A DNA stretch of 64,000 bases from assembly GCA_050084515.1 (NCBI GenBank), contig CM114271.1, positions 30,504,001 to 30,568,000 of the forward strand. Direction: 5' to 3'. The stretch comes from Blasia pusilla (lineage: Eukaryota > Marchantiophyta > Marchantiopsida > Blasiales). The position numbers were made by a program, and so were the translations under genes. The notes beneath the pieces were generated by a model. It was given only the letters and a program-made list of their open reading frames with translations, was not told the origin of the DNA and did no database searches. Positions 49,685 to 60,815 of this stretch are shown here, piece after piece (positions within the stretch are counted from its first letter, which is position 1; each line of letters begins with the position of its first letter).

Positions 49685-50949
49685 TGTGATACCCACAATT
49701 TTGTACTTTTGAAGAAATATACCTTTTTATTCAAGGAAGACTTGTATATACATTATGATTTTGATTATTATATATTATTATGGGGAGGAATGAGTAAGAT
49801 TAAAATGAATCACGAAGCTCCAAAGACAAGGCAGAGAGATAGAAAATCAAGGATTTGCCTAAGAGGTTAGGAGAATAAAATAACGAAGTCTCAAGACCCA
49901 GCAAGAAGCTTCGGAATGACAACGAAGCTCTGTCTACGAAGTGCTTTGCTCTATAACGAAGCATGAAGAAGAAGAGAAAGAAGTACTTCGCTCTTGTACG
50001 AAGCACGAAGAACGAACCACCTAGAACAAGAACAAAGAATGGAGTGCTTCGTCTTCAGATCAGGAGAAAGAGCTTCGTCCTCAAGCAAAGCAAAAGAGGT
50101 CCAGACTTAGCAGCGAAGCAAAGCCAAGATTGACAATGATTTCAAGCGACACATAGTTAGAACAATTAGAATAGGAAAAGACGCAACCCTTTGTATCAAA
50201 TTGGTAGTTATAACAGTTTTGTTCTGCGGATTCATAGGGATCATAGGAAAAGCAAAGAGCACCATAGATCTAGGTAGTTACAAATGTTGAAGAGCCATCA
50301 GCTTCATAAAAAACGCTTCGAATCTTTGGATCACTCCTCCTTCAGAGAGTATTTAAGAAGCATAGAAGTAGCTATCATTATCATTCTCTTACGATGTCCT
50401 CATGCTGTAGGAATGGTCCAAGCAAGGGAGTAGTACCCTCTCGAGCTTGTATACACTTTGAAGCTTTTTCATTCTTGACGGAATAGTGAAGCAATCATTC
50501 ATTCATTCTGATGTGCGATGCTTATGTTTGAGTATTCTTATTGGGTCTGCAGAGTGAAGAGTGAATTAGGCGAACCTTTCTCATCAATATCATAATCAAC
50601 ATAAAGATTGTAGGAAATCTGTTTGACAGAGAGTAGCCTGCCGAGACGGATTTAGTTCAAAAAGTAGGAGAAGCCAGCTTTCATGTTGAGGTCTCTATGA
50701 GGTTTCTTGATATCGAGAGGAAATCTACTTGAGCATGCCGTTAACTCCACTAGAGAGAATTGAGAAAAGAAACTTTGGTACTAAGAAAGATCTGAAGATA
50801 TTGATAAGACATTGAATATAAATCATACACATTTAAATACAACTATTACGACAGAATTGTAATTTCGAACTCTCTTTTCATCAAACAATGATCCTCTTGG
50901 GGATTAAACTTATTAAATGACTGTAAAATAGAAACTCTTGTACATTACA
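49685..50949. mobile_element. Solo LTR, 1,265 bp, nested in element 2
   Basis: Starts TGTGATACCC and ends CATTACA, the canonical TG/CA LTR ends, between perfect CATAT duplications. Deleting it with one CATAT joins the minus-strand frame ending 'AAAKLVDM' to 'PVRPAIERAMVTPG' without a break. It contains no gene. A cluster of GCTTCG/CGAAGC and related words lies at about 49,815-50,320. A solo LTR forms when the two LTRs of an element recombine and the interior is lost. Its family is not represented by another LTR in the window. Confidence 0.88.
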
Positions 50950-50954
50950 CATAT
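50950..50954. repeat. Target-site duplication CATAT (right)
   Basis: Partner of 49,680-49,684. Confidence 0.85.
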
Positions 50955-51265
50955 CTACCAACTTCGCCGCCGCCGCATGCCATGACTCTGTGGGGAACGT
51001 CCCGAGCACCAGCTCTGAGGGAAAGTCCACCACCTCCTCAACTACCTCTGAACAAGAAGCAGTCATCTCTCCACATTCACACAACGTGGCGGCCATCGGA
51101 ACACCTCAGCTGGTCCAACTCCCAACGTCGCCAACTCTATGGCGGAAAATAGTGGATTCTGACTCACTCTAGTGGCCACCTCTAACACTATGGTCGACAC
51201 TGACTCTACTCGAGCCGGCATAGGAGTTGTCACTCCAACTCCTCGTTACGTCGACGTAGGTAAGA
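50955..51265 (-). pseudogene. Element 2 Pol segment stranded between two insertions (N-terminal to protease)
   Basis: Minus-strand frames 'VTTPMPARVESVSTIVLEVA' and 'MAATLCECGEMTAS...WHAAAAKLVDM' connect on the left to the protease frame and on the right to the frame ending 'LHTPSM' at 57,72x, once the insertions are removed. One internal frame change lies near 51,100. No domain is recognised. Confidence 0.75.
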
Positions 51266-51270
51266 CCATC
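51266..51270. repeat. Target-site duplication CCATC (left)
   Basis: Identical to 57,717-57,721. Confidence 0.75.
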
Positions 51271-51503
51271 TGCTATCTCTAGCTATCCCCCTGAGACAAT
51301 GGATGAAATAAGATAACAACCGGTTTGCTGCATTGGTGCTAGAAAAGATAGAACAATTAATTAGTATTGTCAAAGAACCAGTCGCCGAATGGTGCTTCGC
51401 CCATGAACGTCAGTTGTACTTGGTGATGACTTGGTACTTCTGTTTATGGGAGGAAAACCTGGCAGGAAGATTAAGAGCACCTGCACACTCCTGTAGGCTT
51501 TAG
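51271..51503 (+). pseudogene. Likely C-terminal piece of the split extra ORF
   Basis: Frame 51,312-51,503 encodes 'NNRFAALVLEKIEQLISIVK', 'EWCFAHERQLYLVMTWYFCL' and a TAG stop at 51,501. Its style resembles the frame at 56,911-57,716, which runs open to the opposite end of the element. Joining right end to left end gives 14 further open codons, and a 2-nt deficit separates the frames, so continuity is likely but not proven. Confidence 0.5.
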
Positions 51504-51905
51504 GAATTAGGAAGATCTAATTTCCCTCCATGGACCCCTACCTTGTGGCGATCGTGGGTACAAAAGCAAGCTCCCGAATCCCAGAAGGGACTCATGGAAG
51601 TCTCCCGGCCCTCTTTGCGAGATCAGCGAGCTGATCGACGCAATAAGCAATAAGAAGATCATCCGTCTTGGAGACCGCCGGGGGTGTCTCCCAGTCTTCG
51701 TCTTTGCATGAAGCCCAAGAGCAGGAAGAGGGACAGGAATACGCTCCCCACCACCTCTCCTGTCAGTTCGTAGTCGGACGAAGAGTCAACCTGGAATCCC
51801 TTTGGGGACTCGGGGGACTCGGAGCCGACCAAATCAACTAGATCGGAACCGCTTCCTCCTCCCTCCCGAGCATCAAGCCCGGGACCCAGCAGCAGATATT
51901 TCCCA
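51504..51905 (+). other. Leader of the nested gypsy
   Basis: Between the ORF end and gag. TGGCGATCGTGGGTAC at 51,546 might be a primer-binding site, but no LTR end in CA abuts it. Confidence 0.35.
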
Positions 51906-52547
51906 ATGGCCAACACTAGGAAGACGCTGCTAAGATACCCCACGTTTGCAGCGGGACGGCGAGATGATGTTGACAACTTTGTGCTTGAATTTAACCATGT
52001 ATCCAAGGCTAATGGGGAAGGGTTAGAGGAGAATTTGTTGCGAGTCTTTCCTGGCATGCTTAAGAAGCAAGCAAGCCAATGGTACGAGGGTCTCAGAGCG
52101 GACGTCACGGAAACTTGGAAAAAGGTACTGGAGGCCTTTCTTCATGAGTTCCGTGACTTGGAGTTCGAGGACAGGCTTCTAACAAATCGTCACGACCTGA
52201 AACGTAAAAAGAAGGAAACTCTCATGGAATACACCCAAAGGTTTCAAAGCGTGGTGAATAAACTTGAACACACTACTACCTCATAATTGGTAGATTGGTT
52301 TGTGTCGGGACTGTCCAAAGAAATGGACCGGTACTACCGGCGAGGCCAACAAGATTCCCTGGAAGCAGTCATAGCCTCCGCAGAGGCATACGAGGCCTCA
52401 AAGAAGTCCCGTAAAACACGAAGACGGCGTCATCAACGACAAGGTTCTTTGCAAACAAGTGCTTCGTCGGAGGACGAAGCGTCTTCCATGACACAGAATC
52501 CTCTATTGGGGACACTTCGGAGTCCTCGGACTCCGGAAAAGATTTAA
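51906..52547 (+). pseudogene. Gag (capsid part) of the nested gypsy
   Basis: ATG at 51,906 (MANTRKTLLRYPTF). It contains 'FNHVSKANGEGLEENLLRVF', 'ASQWYEGLRADVTETWKKVL' and 'LMEYTQRFQSVVNKL', typical of plant Ty3/gypsy retrotransposon gag domains. One TAA (52,284) interrupts it, then the same frame goes on with 'LVDWFVSGLSKEMDRYYRRG' and a basic, Ser-rich tail. It forms the particle shell. Confidence 0.8.
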
Positions 52548-52702
52548 AATCTAAGCGGAAAAGAAAAAGCACGCGCCACCACTCGCCTTAGCATCGAAGG
52601 AAAACCCGACCAACAAAGCACCTTCCGCAGCGGTCGGAAAGTCCAGTAAGGGGGACAACGGGGAAGGCAAGCAAATCTGCCATTGAAGAGCTAAGTAAAC
52701 AA

Positions 52703-54050
52703 ATGGCCGAATTGAAGGTACATCTGGCGGCCCAGAAGGATCCCAGAAGACGACCAGGTCTGATGAGGCCCAACATCTGGTGCAATACCTACGGAACCCA
52801 AGGGCATACTGCTCAGGAATGTCATACTCACAGAGATTTACGTTGGATCCAAGAAGATCCAACTATAGAAGAAGGGTGGTATGAACCCGAACAGTGGGAA
52901 GGGTGCTATGCAATCCAAGCTGTGCCACCACCTAATCCCGGACGAAGTTGGATCATCCAATATGTGCCTCCAAAATACAGGGAACAGAGACCCCTAAGAC
53001 AGATTATGGGCGCGGCAGCCTTCACGCCACCCATAAAAAGGAATTGTTGTTATAATTGCGGGGCAGCTGACCATTGGGCTAATAATTACACCACGAGGTA
53101 CAAGAATCAGACCGCTGGGACCCCCAAGGCAAGGAAAGATGCTTCGTCTTCGCGCGAAGCTAAAGACCCCAAGACGAAAAGTGTCAATGTCTTCCGCGCC
53201 GGGAAGGTCATCCTAAAAGGTGATGTTGACCCGGCCTTCGATCGAAGTCACCCTAAGTACTTCCATCAGGATATTGAGGACCAGGTTCGGGCTCAAGTGT
53301 GCCAGGACCAAGGGCCAGAATGGAGGCAGACCACAGAGAAGACGAGAACCGGAACGATTCCGGCCATGCAAGCCATCGTGACGTCACCTCTGGTCTTAGA
53401 AGCCTACGACTTACTCAGGGACTTGGCGTCAACCCCGGCCAATATAACCCTGCTGCAATTATTAATGCATAACCCTGTGTACGGCAAACTTTTGCAGCAG
53501 TGGAAGATAAGCCGCATAAAACCCAAGAAGTCTGCAAAGAATCTACTAGTAGTGGATCTGTTCCGTATCGAAGTGGAAGATTTGGGAGCCCCAGAGGTAG
53601 AAGTGGAGATTGAAGGATACACCATTAAGAAGGTCCTCATTGACTTAGGAAGTGGAATTAACATTATGACGGAACAGACAGCCCGGGCACTAGGATACAC
53701 GGAGTACGAGCCCACCGACAAGTATCTGCGGTTCGCGGATCAGTCCCGGAAGTGACCCCTTGGACAGCTCACTCAAATCCCGACCATGCTTGGCCGGGTG
53801 CTATTTCTATTGGACTACTTAGTATTGCAGCCCCTAACAGCCACTGGCTATCCTTTGCTTATTGGAAGACCCTAGCTGTACGATGCGAGAGTGACTACGG
53901 ATTGGAAAAGGAGACGATTCACGTTCTAGGCTCCGGACCTGGTCTCAAAACGATTCATCAAGCTGTCGTGGAAATCACGACCACCCCAAGGAGAAACGCC
54001 ACCAACCGATGAAGGCTATACGTCAGATCAAGAGCAGACTACAGCTACTA
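52703..54050 (+). pseudogene. Nucleocapsid knuckles and aspartic protease of the nested gypsy
   Basis: A 350-codon frame holds two damaged CCHC knuckles, CNTYGTQGHTAQEC (second Cys to Tyr) and CYNCGAADHWANNY (last Cys to Tyr). It is followed by a protease with 'VLIDLGSGINIMTEQTARAL' (DSGS-like site changed to DLGSG) and a stop at 53,755. Protease-like sequence continues in another frame to about 54,010. Confidence 0.75.
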
Positions 54051-54064
54051 AGTCCTCCTCCAAT

Positions 54065-55621
54065 GTGTATTATTTAGAATGTTACGAGATAGACGAGGAG
54101 TCAGTACCTAACAAACAGAAGTCGACCCGAGAGGAAGAGAAGCTTGGACATAGCACTTTCCAATTAACAGAAAATATGGTTCAAGAAAAGGACTACGTAG
54201 AGGTCTTAATTACAGGTCGGAAGTCTCTACGACTCTCGGCGGATTTGTCTCCAACCAAACTCATTAAGTATAAAAGGTTATTGTTTGAGTATTTGGATGT
54301 GTTTGCATACTCCATGGATGAAATGACAAGCATTCCAGCACGGTATGGTGAACAGTGAAATGACCTAAAAGAAGGTGCGGTCCTGGTACGGATGAGGCAG
54401 TATCGCCTCAACCCGAAGTACTCGTTGTTAGTCAAGGACAAAATCGACCAGCGTCTCGAGGCAGGAATAATTTATCCTCTGTTAAGTAGCGAGTGGGTGT
54501 CTCCCATTGTGATTGTACCCAAAAAAAAAACGGGAAAAATCAGAGTGTGCCAAGATTATCGAAAACTGAATTCGGCCACCTTAAAGGACCATCACCCCCT
54601 ACCTTTCACTGACAGTATTTTGGACAAAGTTGCTGGCCACGAGCGTTATACTTTTTTGGATGGATACTTGGGTTATAACCAGGTATCCATACGAGAAAAA
54701 GATCGGGCCCTCACAACTTTCACCACGGACTGGGGAACTTTTGCGTATCGTGTGATGCCCTTTGGGTTGTGCAATGCGCCAGCTACCTTCCAACGGATGA
54801 TGATCTCCATCTTCCAAGAGTATCTGCGGAAGTTTGTTGAAATTTTCCTGGATGAATTTTGTATCTTCAGTACAGAGGCCGGACACTTGGAAAAATTAGA
54901 ATTAACCCTCGCTCGTTGTCGCAAAGTGCATTTGTCCCTCCATCCGGAAAAATCGTATACTGCCATGAAACAAGGGATTTTGTTGGGGCACAGAGTGTCG
55001 GCTCAAGGAATTGAAGTCAACAAGGCCAAGGTGGATATTATCGTCGCATTGGAACCACCCACCAATCTCCAAGAATTGAGAGGATTCTTGGGACACGTTG
55101 GATATTACCGACGGTTTATTAGGGATTATGCGGTGAAAGCAGGAGCTCTTACCGCATTACTTAAAAAAGCTATTGGATGGGAGTGGACCCCACCCTGCCA
55201 AGCGGCATTTGATGCCTTAAAGGGAGCATTGCAAAAGGCTCATGTACTTCGGTCCCCCGATTGGACCAAACCCTTCCACGTATATGTGGACACATCCTCG
55301 TTTGCCAATGGAGTGGTGTTCAGCCAACTGGATGAGAACAAACATGATTTCCCGGTTTACTATGCAGGCCGTCAACTATCTTCAGCGGAGCAAAAATATA
55401 CAACTACCAAACGAGAGGCGTTAGGCATGGTCTTCTCGTGTAAAAAGTTCCGACACTATTTATTAGGGTACGAGTTTGTCTTCCATGTAGATCATTTTGC
55501 GCTCCGACCATTAATGGTTAAGGCGGACCTGTCGAGTATCGGCGATGCTTGGAAGCAGAAGAAATCCCCCATGTCATCAGAGCCATGCATGCGGCTGATT
55601 CTGGTGGACACTACGCTGTAA
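54065..55621 (+). pseudogene. Reverse transcriptase and RNase H of the nested gypsy
   Basis: A stop at 54,356 splits the start ('LLFEYLDVFAYSMDEM') from the main 409-codon frame. RT motifs: 'LEAGIIYPLLSSEWVSPIVI', 'CQDYRKLNSATLKDHHPLP', 'FLDGYLGYNQV', 'VMPFGLCNAPATFQRMM'. The catalytic box reads FLDEF in place of the usual (Y/F)xDD, a loss of the second Asp. RNase H follows with 'FHVYVDTSSFANGVVFSQLD', 'TTTKREALGMVFSCKKFRHY' and 'VDHFALRPL'. The frame then shifts before integrase. Confidence 0.88.
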
Positions 55622-56662
55622 AAAATACCGTTAAGAAAATCTTGGCCGCACGTTATTGGTGGCCAACTATGTACAAAGATGTGGGTAACTTTATCCAAAG
55701 TTGTGATGCATGCCAAAGAGCAGGTCGACCAACGGCTACCTCAAGGTGGCCTTTGATACCCATCATGCCGCTAGCGCCGTTTGAAAATTGGGGTATTGAC
55801 TTTGTGGGCCCCATTTCCCCTGCTACTCGCCACACAAGGCGAAAATATATTTTGATAGCTACCAACTATTGTACCAAGATGGTGGAGGCCGGCCACGCGC
55901 AAAGATGATAGTGAGGCTGTGGCCAAATTTTTATACGAAATGATTATCACCCGATATGGCTGCCTGTTGGAACTAGTAAGCGATCGAGGCACCCATTTCC
56001 TGAACCAGACTATTCCGTCTTTAACGAAATACTTTCTCATTAAGCATCAGAAGACCACGCCCTACAACCCTAAAGCCAATGGGTTGACTGAAAACTCTAA
56101 CAGACTGATCTTCCGGATATTGAATTGATTGACGGTAACGTATTCCTATGATTGGGACATGAAAATTTCCGCGGCATTGTGGGCATACCGAACAGCCAAG
56201 AAGGTTACTACAAAGTATACCCCGTTCTTCCTGACTTATCGCGTTCATCCCTTAACACCTATTGAAAGGGCTTTGCCCACTTATCGAGTGTTGGAAGGAA
56301 CGAGAACGGAGGGAGTCGGCGAAGTTTTCCAAGGAAGGAATGAGACCTTAGTTGCATTGGAGGAAGCACCCACGTTGGCATTATGCCAGACAAAACATGT
56401 GCAAAACAAACGAAAGCAACATTACGATCGACATCTCCGGCCGCAATCTATAAGCGTTGGGGACTTGGTGCTGTTGTACGATAATCGGCGGCTAAAGTTC
56501 CTCGGAAAGTTAAAATTAAACTGGATGGGACCCTACCGGGTATTGGCCATCTATGATAACAGATCACTACAGTTGGGGACCTTACAGGGTGAATCCCTGC
56601 CCACTCGTGTCAATGGGATGCATGTTCGGTGGTATTATGAGCCTCAACCCTACCCGGACTGA
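55549..56662 (+). pseudogene. Integrase of the nested gypsy
   Basis: The zinc domain has GGHYAVKNT and CDAC (55,549-55,908). Core acidic residues are visible: Asp in WGIDFVGP, Asp in LVSDRGTHF, Glu in NGLTENSNR. A frameshift lies near 55,908 and a TGA at 56,126. The C-terminus shows 'VGDLVLLYDNRRLKFLGKLK', 'NWMGPYRVLAIYDNRSLQL' and 'NGMHVRWYYEPQ', a GPY-type module. No chromodomain or PHD finger follows; the stop is at 56,660-56,662. Confidence 0.85.
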
Positions 56663-56666
56663 AACC

Positions 56667-56678
56667 GGAGGGAAGGGG
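56667..56678 (+). promoter_or_regulatory. Polypurine tract of the nested gypsy
   Basis: GGAGGGAAGGGG directly after the pol stop and directly before TGAGCG, the arrangement expected at the border of a 3' LTR. Confidence 0.6.
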
Positions 56679-56873
56679 TGAGCGACTGCCTGAAGCTTCG
56701 CAAAAGGGCGAAGCGCGAGGATGCTAGAACTTTGCAGAAGCGCAAAGCATAAGGTATGGGATCTTTGGAGAGGTGCGAAGCGCGAGATTTTTTGAGCTTC
56801 GCAAAGAGGCGAAGCGCCAAACTGACTGTTGCCGTCCCGACGCCAACGCCAAGAGCCCGCATAACGCTGGGAC

Positions 56874-56880
56874 TATATAA
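56874..56880 (+). promoter_or_regulatory. TATA box upstream of the extra ORF
   Basis: TATATAA, 31-37 bases before the ATG at 56,911, about 200 bases after the presumed LTR start. It could be the LTR promoter or a private promoter of the ORF. Confidence 0.6.
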
Positions 56881-56910
56881 GCATCCCTACTGAACCAGAC
56901 GGGTATTTTC

Positions 56911-57716
56911 ATGGACGGAGTCACCCCAAAGTTGCGTAGCAGACCAAAGCGGGGCATTCACCGAGATCGACCTACCAGCATGCCTCGTGAAGACTCCACG
57001 CCCATTTTACGAAGTGCGGTCATGCCTATGGTCAAGCTGTCACCAGAGTTGGTCAAAGCGCTTGAAGAGCGATCTTTGGCGACTTTCTTTCAAGCAAATT
57101 GGACCTTGACATCCAGGGAACTCCTCGGGGAGCTTCGTTCCTTGACTACAGCAGCCAAGTTTCGAAGAAAGGGTCTTCAATATCGAGCTTTACCACAACA
57201 ATGGACGCCGGATGATTGGCGAGCAACTCATATGCTCCAGGCCGCTCCAAAGTACGAGTATGACACCAAACTGCTGGTAAAGCACGAAGATTTGTTGGCA
57301 CTCGGCTGTGAAACGTCTGATCGCCTTGGCAGGAATCGCTACAAGGCTACTTCGTTGTCACCGCCATTATTTGGACAGGTTTGCAAGCATGTGATGACTT
57401 TGTTTTATCCTGCTCGTTCTTACTACCTCACGAATAAGCTCGTCAAGATGTGCTATATCCTTTGGAATCAACACCTGGACCCCGAAGCACCGGGAGTCGA
57501 CTTCGCTTCTTTTGTGGACGGGCACGTACGCGCAATTCTCGAAGAACTTCATCCAAACACAAAGTCATTCATGTCTCCTTTTTTAATCCATCTATATATT
57601 CATAAGCAGGAATTGACGGCAAACGAGGCGCTAGATTGGTCGCAAGTCACTCCCGTCCGCTTGCTAAGAAAGAGCGGAGCGGTCCCTAGTGGGAGCCGCA
57701 AAGTCACATCGAGGCA
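56911..57716 (+). pseudogene. Extra ORF downstream of pol in the nested gypsy (N-terminal piece)
   Basis: ATG at 56,911. It is open for 268 codons to the end of the element, then runs 6 codons into element 2 before a chance stop. It is rich in Arg/Lys/Leu, with 'SLATFFQANWTLTSRELLGE', 'CKHVMTLFYPARSYYLTNKL' and 'SFMSPFLIHLYIHKQELTAN'. It resembles in style the poorly characterised 'plant transposon protein' ORFs of some plant LTR elements; I do not recognise a catalytic motif. The lack of internal stops in 0.8 kb, against many in pol, is odd. Confidence 0.6.
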
Positions 57717-57721
57717 CCATC
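57717..57721. repeat. Target-site duplication CCATC (right)
   Basis: Partner of 51,266-51,270. Confidence 0.75.
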
Positions 57722-59460
57722 GATGGTGTGTGTAGTGCCTCCAACAATGTGAATGACTGTGGAACCCTGGCCTGCCGCCCATTGGTCCCCTCTGGTGGGT
57801 CAATCTCAACTCCACCTCTCGGTGGCTCGGTGCCTCTCATAGCACCCGGAGTCACCACTACAGCTGCCTCAACCTAGGCTGCACTACACATAAACCCCAT
57901 ACAAGCGAGATCCTCACCTGGGTCAGGGTAAGAGGTGGAAGTTGGAGTCACACTAGCTGCTTACAGCTTTGTGCCTTCCCTAAGGTGCATCATGGTCATG
58001 GCAGCAATCCTCTGCTCCAACTGATCGATGCGTGAGTGAAGTGCCAGCTCTGGTGCTCCTGCTCCATCTCCTCTGGTTGGTGGTGGTCCTCTACCACCAC
58101 ATCCAGGAAGGACTCCCCGACCTCCTCTAGGACGACCGCCCCTAGGCCCTCGGCCTACTTCTGGATGTGCCCCTCGGCGAAGGTCATAACATCTATCCCT
58201 AGTGTGACCATATCTGTGGCAATTGTCACACTGGTGCTCTGGTGGGGCCATCCTCTGTGACTCCTGAGCAATCGGAGGTGCTGGTGGTCCTCTCCCATGC
58301 TGTGGGCAGTCTCTCTGCCTATGGGCCCCTCCACATGTCCAACAAGACCACATCGGTCCCTGCTGGGCAACATATGTAGGTACGGGTCGTTGCCTCATAG
58401 GCTCACGGTACCCGCCTTGCTCTCTGGGCACACCGACTCGCTCCCGTGGTACTGGTGCTCACTGTGGCACCTGCGGGGTTACGGTCGCTCGTGGACCCAT
58501 CGACTCTCGAGAAAATCCAGCGGTCACTACCTGCTCCTCACTCATGTTGAGCTCAATACGCTTAGACAACTCAAAGACCACCTTCAATATGGGCTTCGCT
58601 GTGTGAATCAACACTGCATCTCGGACTCTCTTCTGTAGTTCTCGGTCTAGAACCCCGTACCAATACTGGACTGACTGCGCCTCAGTCACTCCATACGTAG
58701 CAATGATCAGCTTCCTCATGCGTATGAATGCCTCTCTTAGACTCTCACCTGATCATCGCTGAAAATCCTGTAGACTCTTCATCTTGTCGATGCGTACACC
58801 CTGGTAGCTCTTCCCCAATTGTCGGAAGAACTCCACTGTGGGGCTGAAGCTGGGTGGCCCTCTACCACCAAAGTCTCTGCCACATCGCCTGTCTCACTAC
58901 CCTCCTCTCCATCTAGTCTCCGGGCTGATGGTGTGGGTCTCTCTCCTCTCACAATCCCATCATATGCCTCGCGACCACAAGTGGACACATACCCTGGAGC
59001 CCAATACATCCTCCAGGCATCGATCTCTACTGAATATATTGATCGAAACTCCATGTAATCATCCATCGGAGGACCCTCCAAGTGCTGGAACAACCCCTTC
59101 CATGCCATGAAAGGGTTGAACCGTGTTGGGGTCCATATCTCCTGGAAGTTGCACCACGTGTCGAACTCCTGGATAAAATCATCTAAGTCGATGGTGCCCA
59201 CTGCACTCGAGAAACGACGCATGCCCCGATGGCCCATGTCGTCCATCTCCTGCCAAGTAATATTGCCTTCGTCTGCGCTCTTGTCACCAGACCCAGTGTC
59301 TAGTGATGACGATCCAGCCACGGATGGATGTCGAGGTAGCTCCCCACTGGTAACCCCTTGGTGTCTCACTTCACTCCGTGTCACACCACTACCACTGGTA
59401 GCACTACCCCGTTCTTCTGAACCCTGGAAGAACGTCGTGATGACAAACCCTGTCTCACCC
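57722..59460 (-). pseudogene. Gag of element 2 (capsid plus two CCHC knuckles)
   Basis: The capsid part (59,460-58,779; no ATG found near the start of the open frame) has 'HRGMRRFSSAVGTIDLDDFI', 'FNPFMAWKGLFQHLEG' and 'EIDAWRMYWAPGYVS'. After a frame change near 58,770 comes 'QYWYGVLDRELQKRVRDAV'. The nucleocapsid part has two intact CCHC knuckles, CWTCGGAHRQRDC and CDNCHRYGHTRDRC, then an Arg/Gly-rich tract and a short Leu-rich helix ending at TAA 57,961. Between there and 57,722 a Pro-rich stretch continues toward pol ('LLEALHTPSM'). Confidence 0.8.
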
Positions 59461-60815
59461 GCTCAAGCACTCAGACTCACCGAGAGTCTCTCACACTCCT
59501 CGCTAGCTCACCTATGCTAATTTCAATCCCGTGATGACACAGCCGGCCTCACGCACACTCAACACTCGGGCTCACCATGAGCCTCCCAACTGACTCACCT
59601 AACCTAGCGACACTCTCGGTTCATACATGCAACCCCTACGCGGCAACCACTGTATATCCACCAACATGCTACACATGAACAGAATCTACACTCGTCACCA
59701 TGACTGCACCCACCTAGCACCAGCTACTATCCGATACCCAGCACTCTCAATCACACACGACAAGTGCGGAAAAAGGGACTCGAATGGGTAACCTGATCAC
59801 GCCCTCCAACCTACTGCACTGTCAGCATGCACTCCCCCAGGTGACACGGCAACCTTTGCAACACAACACTCTCCTCGACCAGCACGTCGATCCTCCCGTC
59901 AACAGATGCAGACAACCCGTTGGCATTATGCGCACTACCCCTCCATCGTCAACTCTCGCAATGCCCTGTCGTGCCCAAAAACATCATGTCACGCAAACCT
60001 CTCCGTCCATCCCCACACACGGCATGTAACCTGACTCACCCTGGTCGGCTCCACTCCTACCACGTACACACTGTCTCTACCACGTTGCCCATGCGCAACC
60101 ACGTCCAAAGGGGGGGAAAGAGAAATAAATGCGGGAGGGGGGGGCTTGGCCTGCACCCCTATGGGCCTCCCCAACTTTGGGGAAAGAAATAAATGCGCTG
60201 GGGCGCGTCGCCACCCACCGTCTGCCCGTCGTCGTTCACATGTCTGCGCCCGCCGACCTAAACGCCTCCTGCTCTTTCCCGACACTCTCACTCACATACA
60301 CCCGACGCCCTACCGCACACTACACTCGGCTGCTATCCCGCGTCAATCCGTACAAGCAAAATCTGAAAAAAAACGGACAGCGCTTCCGCCCACGGCCTTC
60401 CAAACACAAAAATGACTGACACCCGCAATACACGCGTCTCTAGGGGCTCCTGACCAAGGCAACTTGCTTGCCTACCTACAAACAACGAATTACCACCCGC
60501 CCCCTGACATCTTTCTCATGTAAAAAATAAAGAGTAGTAAAAACGGCACACCCGGCCTAAAACTCCACTCCTCAATCTACATCGGCATATCGAGCCTCGT
60601 CCACCCTGTGCTATCAAGGAATCCGGACTCTAGCATCCTAGTCCTATCTCACACACATACAAGAGAGGTGCTCCAACGGCCCAACATGAGAAAGATGGCT
60701 TAGGAAATCCATCTTCCTCTCTTATATAGGGTTGGGAAGAGCCAAAAGGCTCTTCCCCTAAAAATAGCCCTCCCCTTGGTAACCTGCGCGCACAAATTAC
60801 CAAGGGCGGGTGACC
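59461..60815 (-). other. Leader and R/U5 side of the 5' LTR of element 2
   Basis: No gene. It is C-rich on the plus strand. Two near-identical words, GAAATAAATGCG, occur at about 60,120 and 60,186. The LTR probably extends left past the TATA box, but its inner edge and the primer-binding site could not be fixed. Confidence 0.5.
60722..60730 (-). promoter_or_regulatory. TATA box of the element 2 5' LTR
   Basis: CTATATAAG on the minus strand, about 280 bases inside the LTR start at 61,006. Transcription would start near 60,695 and run left into gag. Confidence 0.6.

Larger units (their letters stand above)
51271..57716 (+). mobile_element. Plus-strand Ty3/gypsy element nested in element 2, possibly a circularly permuted insertion
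   Basis: A gag-protease-RT-RNase H-integrase series lies between CCATC duplications. The ends are TGCTATC and GAGGCA, and removal restores element 2's frame. No long direct repeats are seen at the ends. Instead a purine tract (56,667-56,678) followed by TG, then a TATA box and a long reading frame, lie after pol, as at the start of a 3' LTR; sequence resembling the end of that reading frame lies at the left end (51,271-51,503). A one-LTR circle opened inside the LTR would give this arrangement. The coding parts carry many stops and frameshifts. Confidence 0.75.

Noticed and set aside
49685-50949. Taking the solo LTR as the 5' LTR of the nested plus-strand gypsy
   Set aside because: It has its own CATAT duplications, and element 2 coding sequence (50,955-51,265) lies between it and the gypsy, which has separate CCATC duplications.
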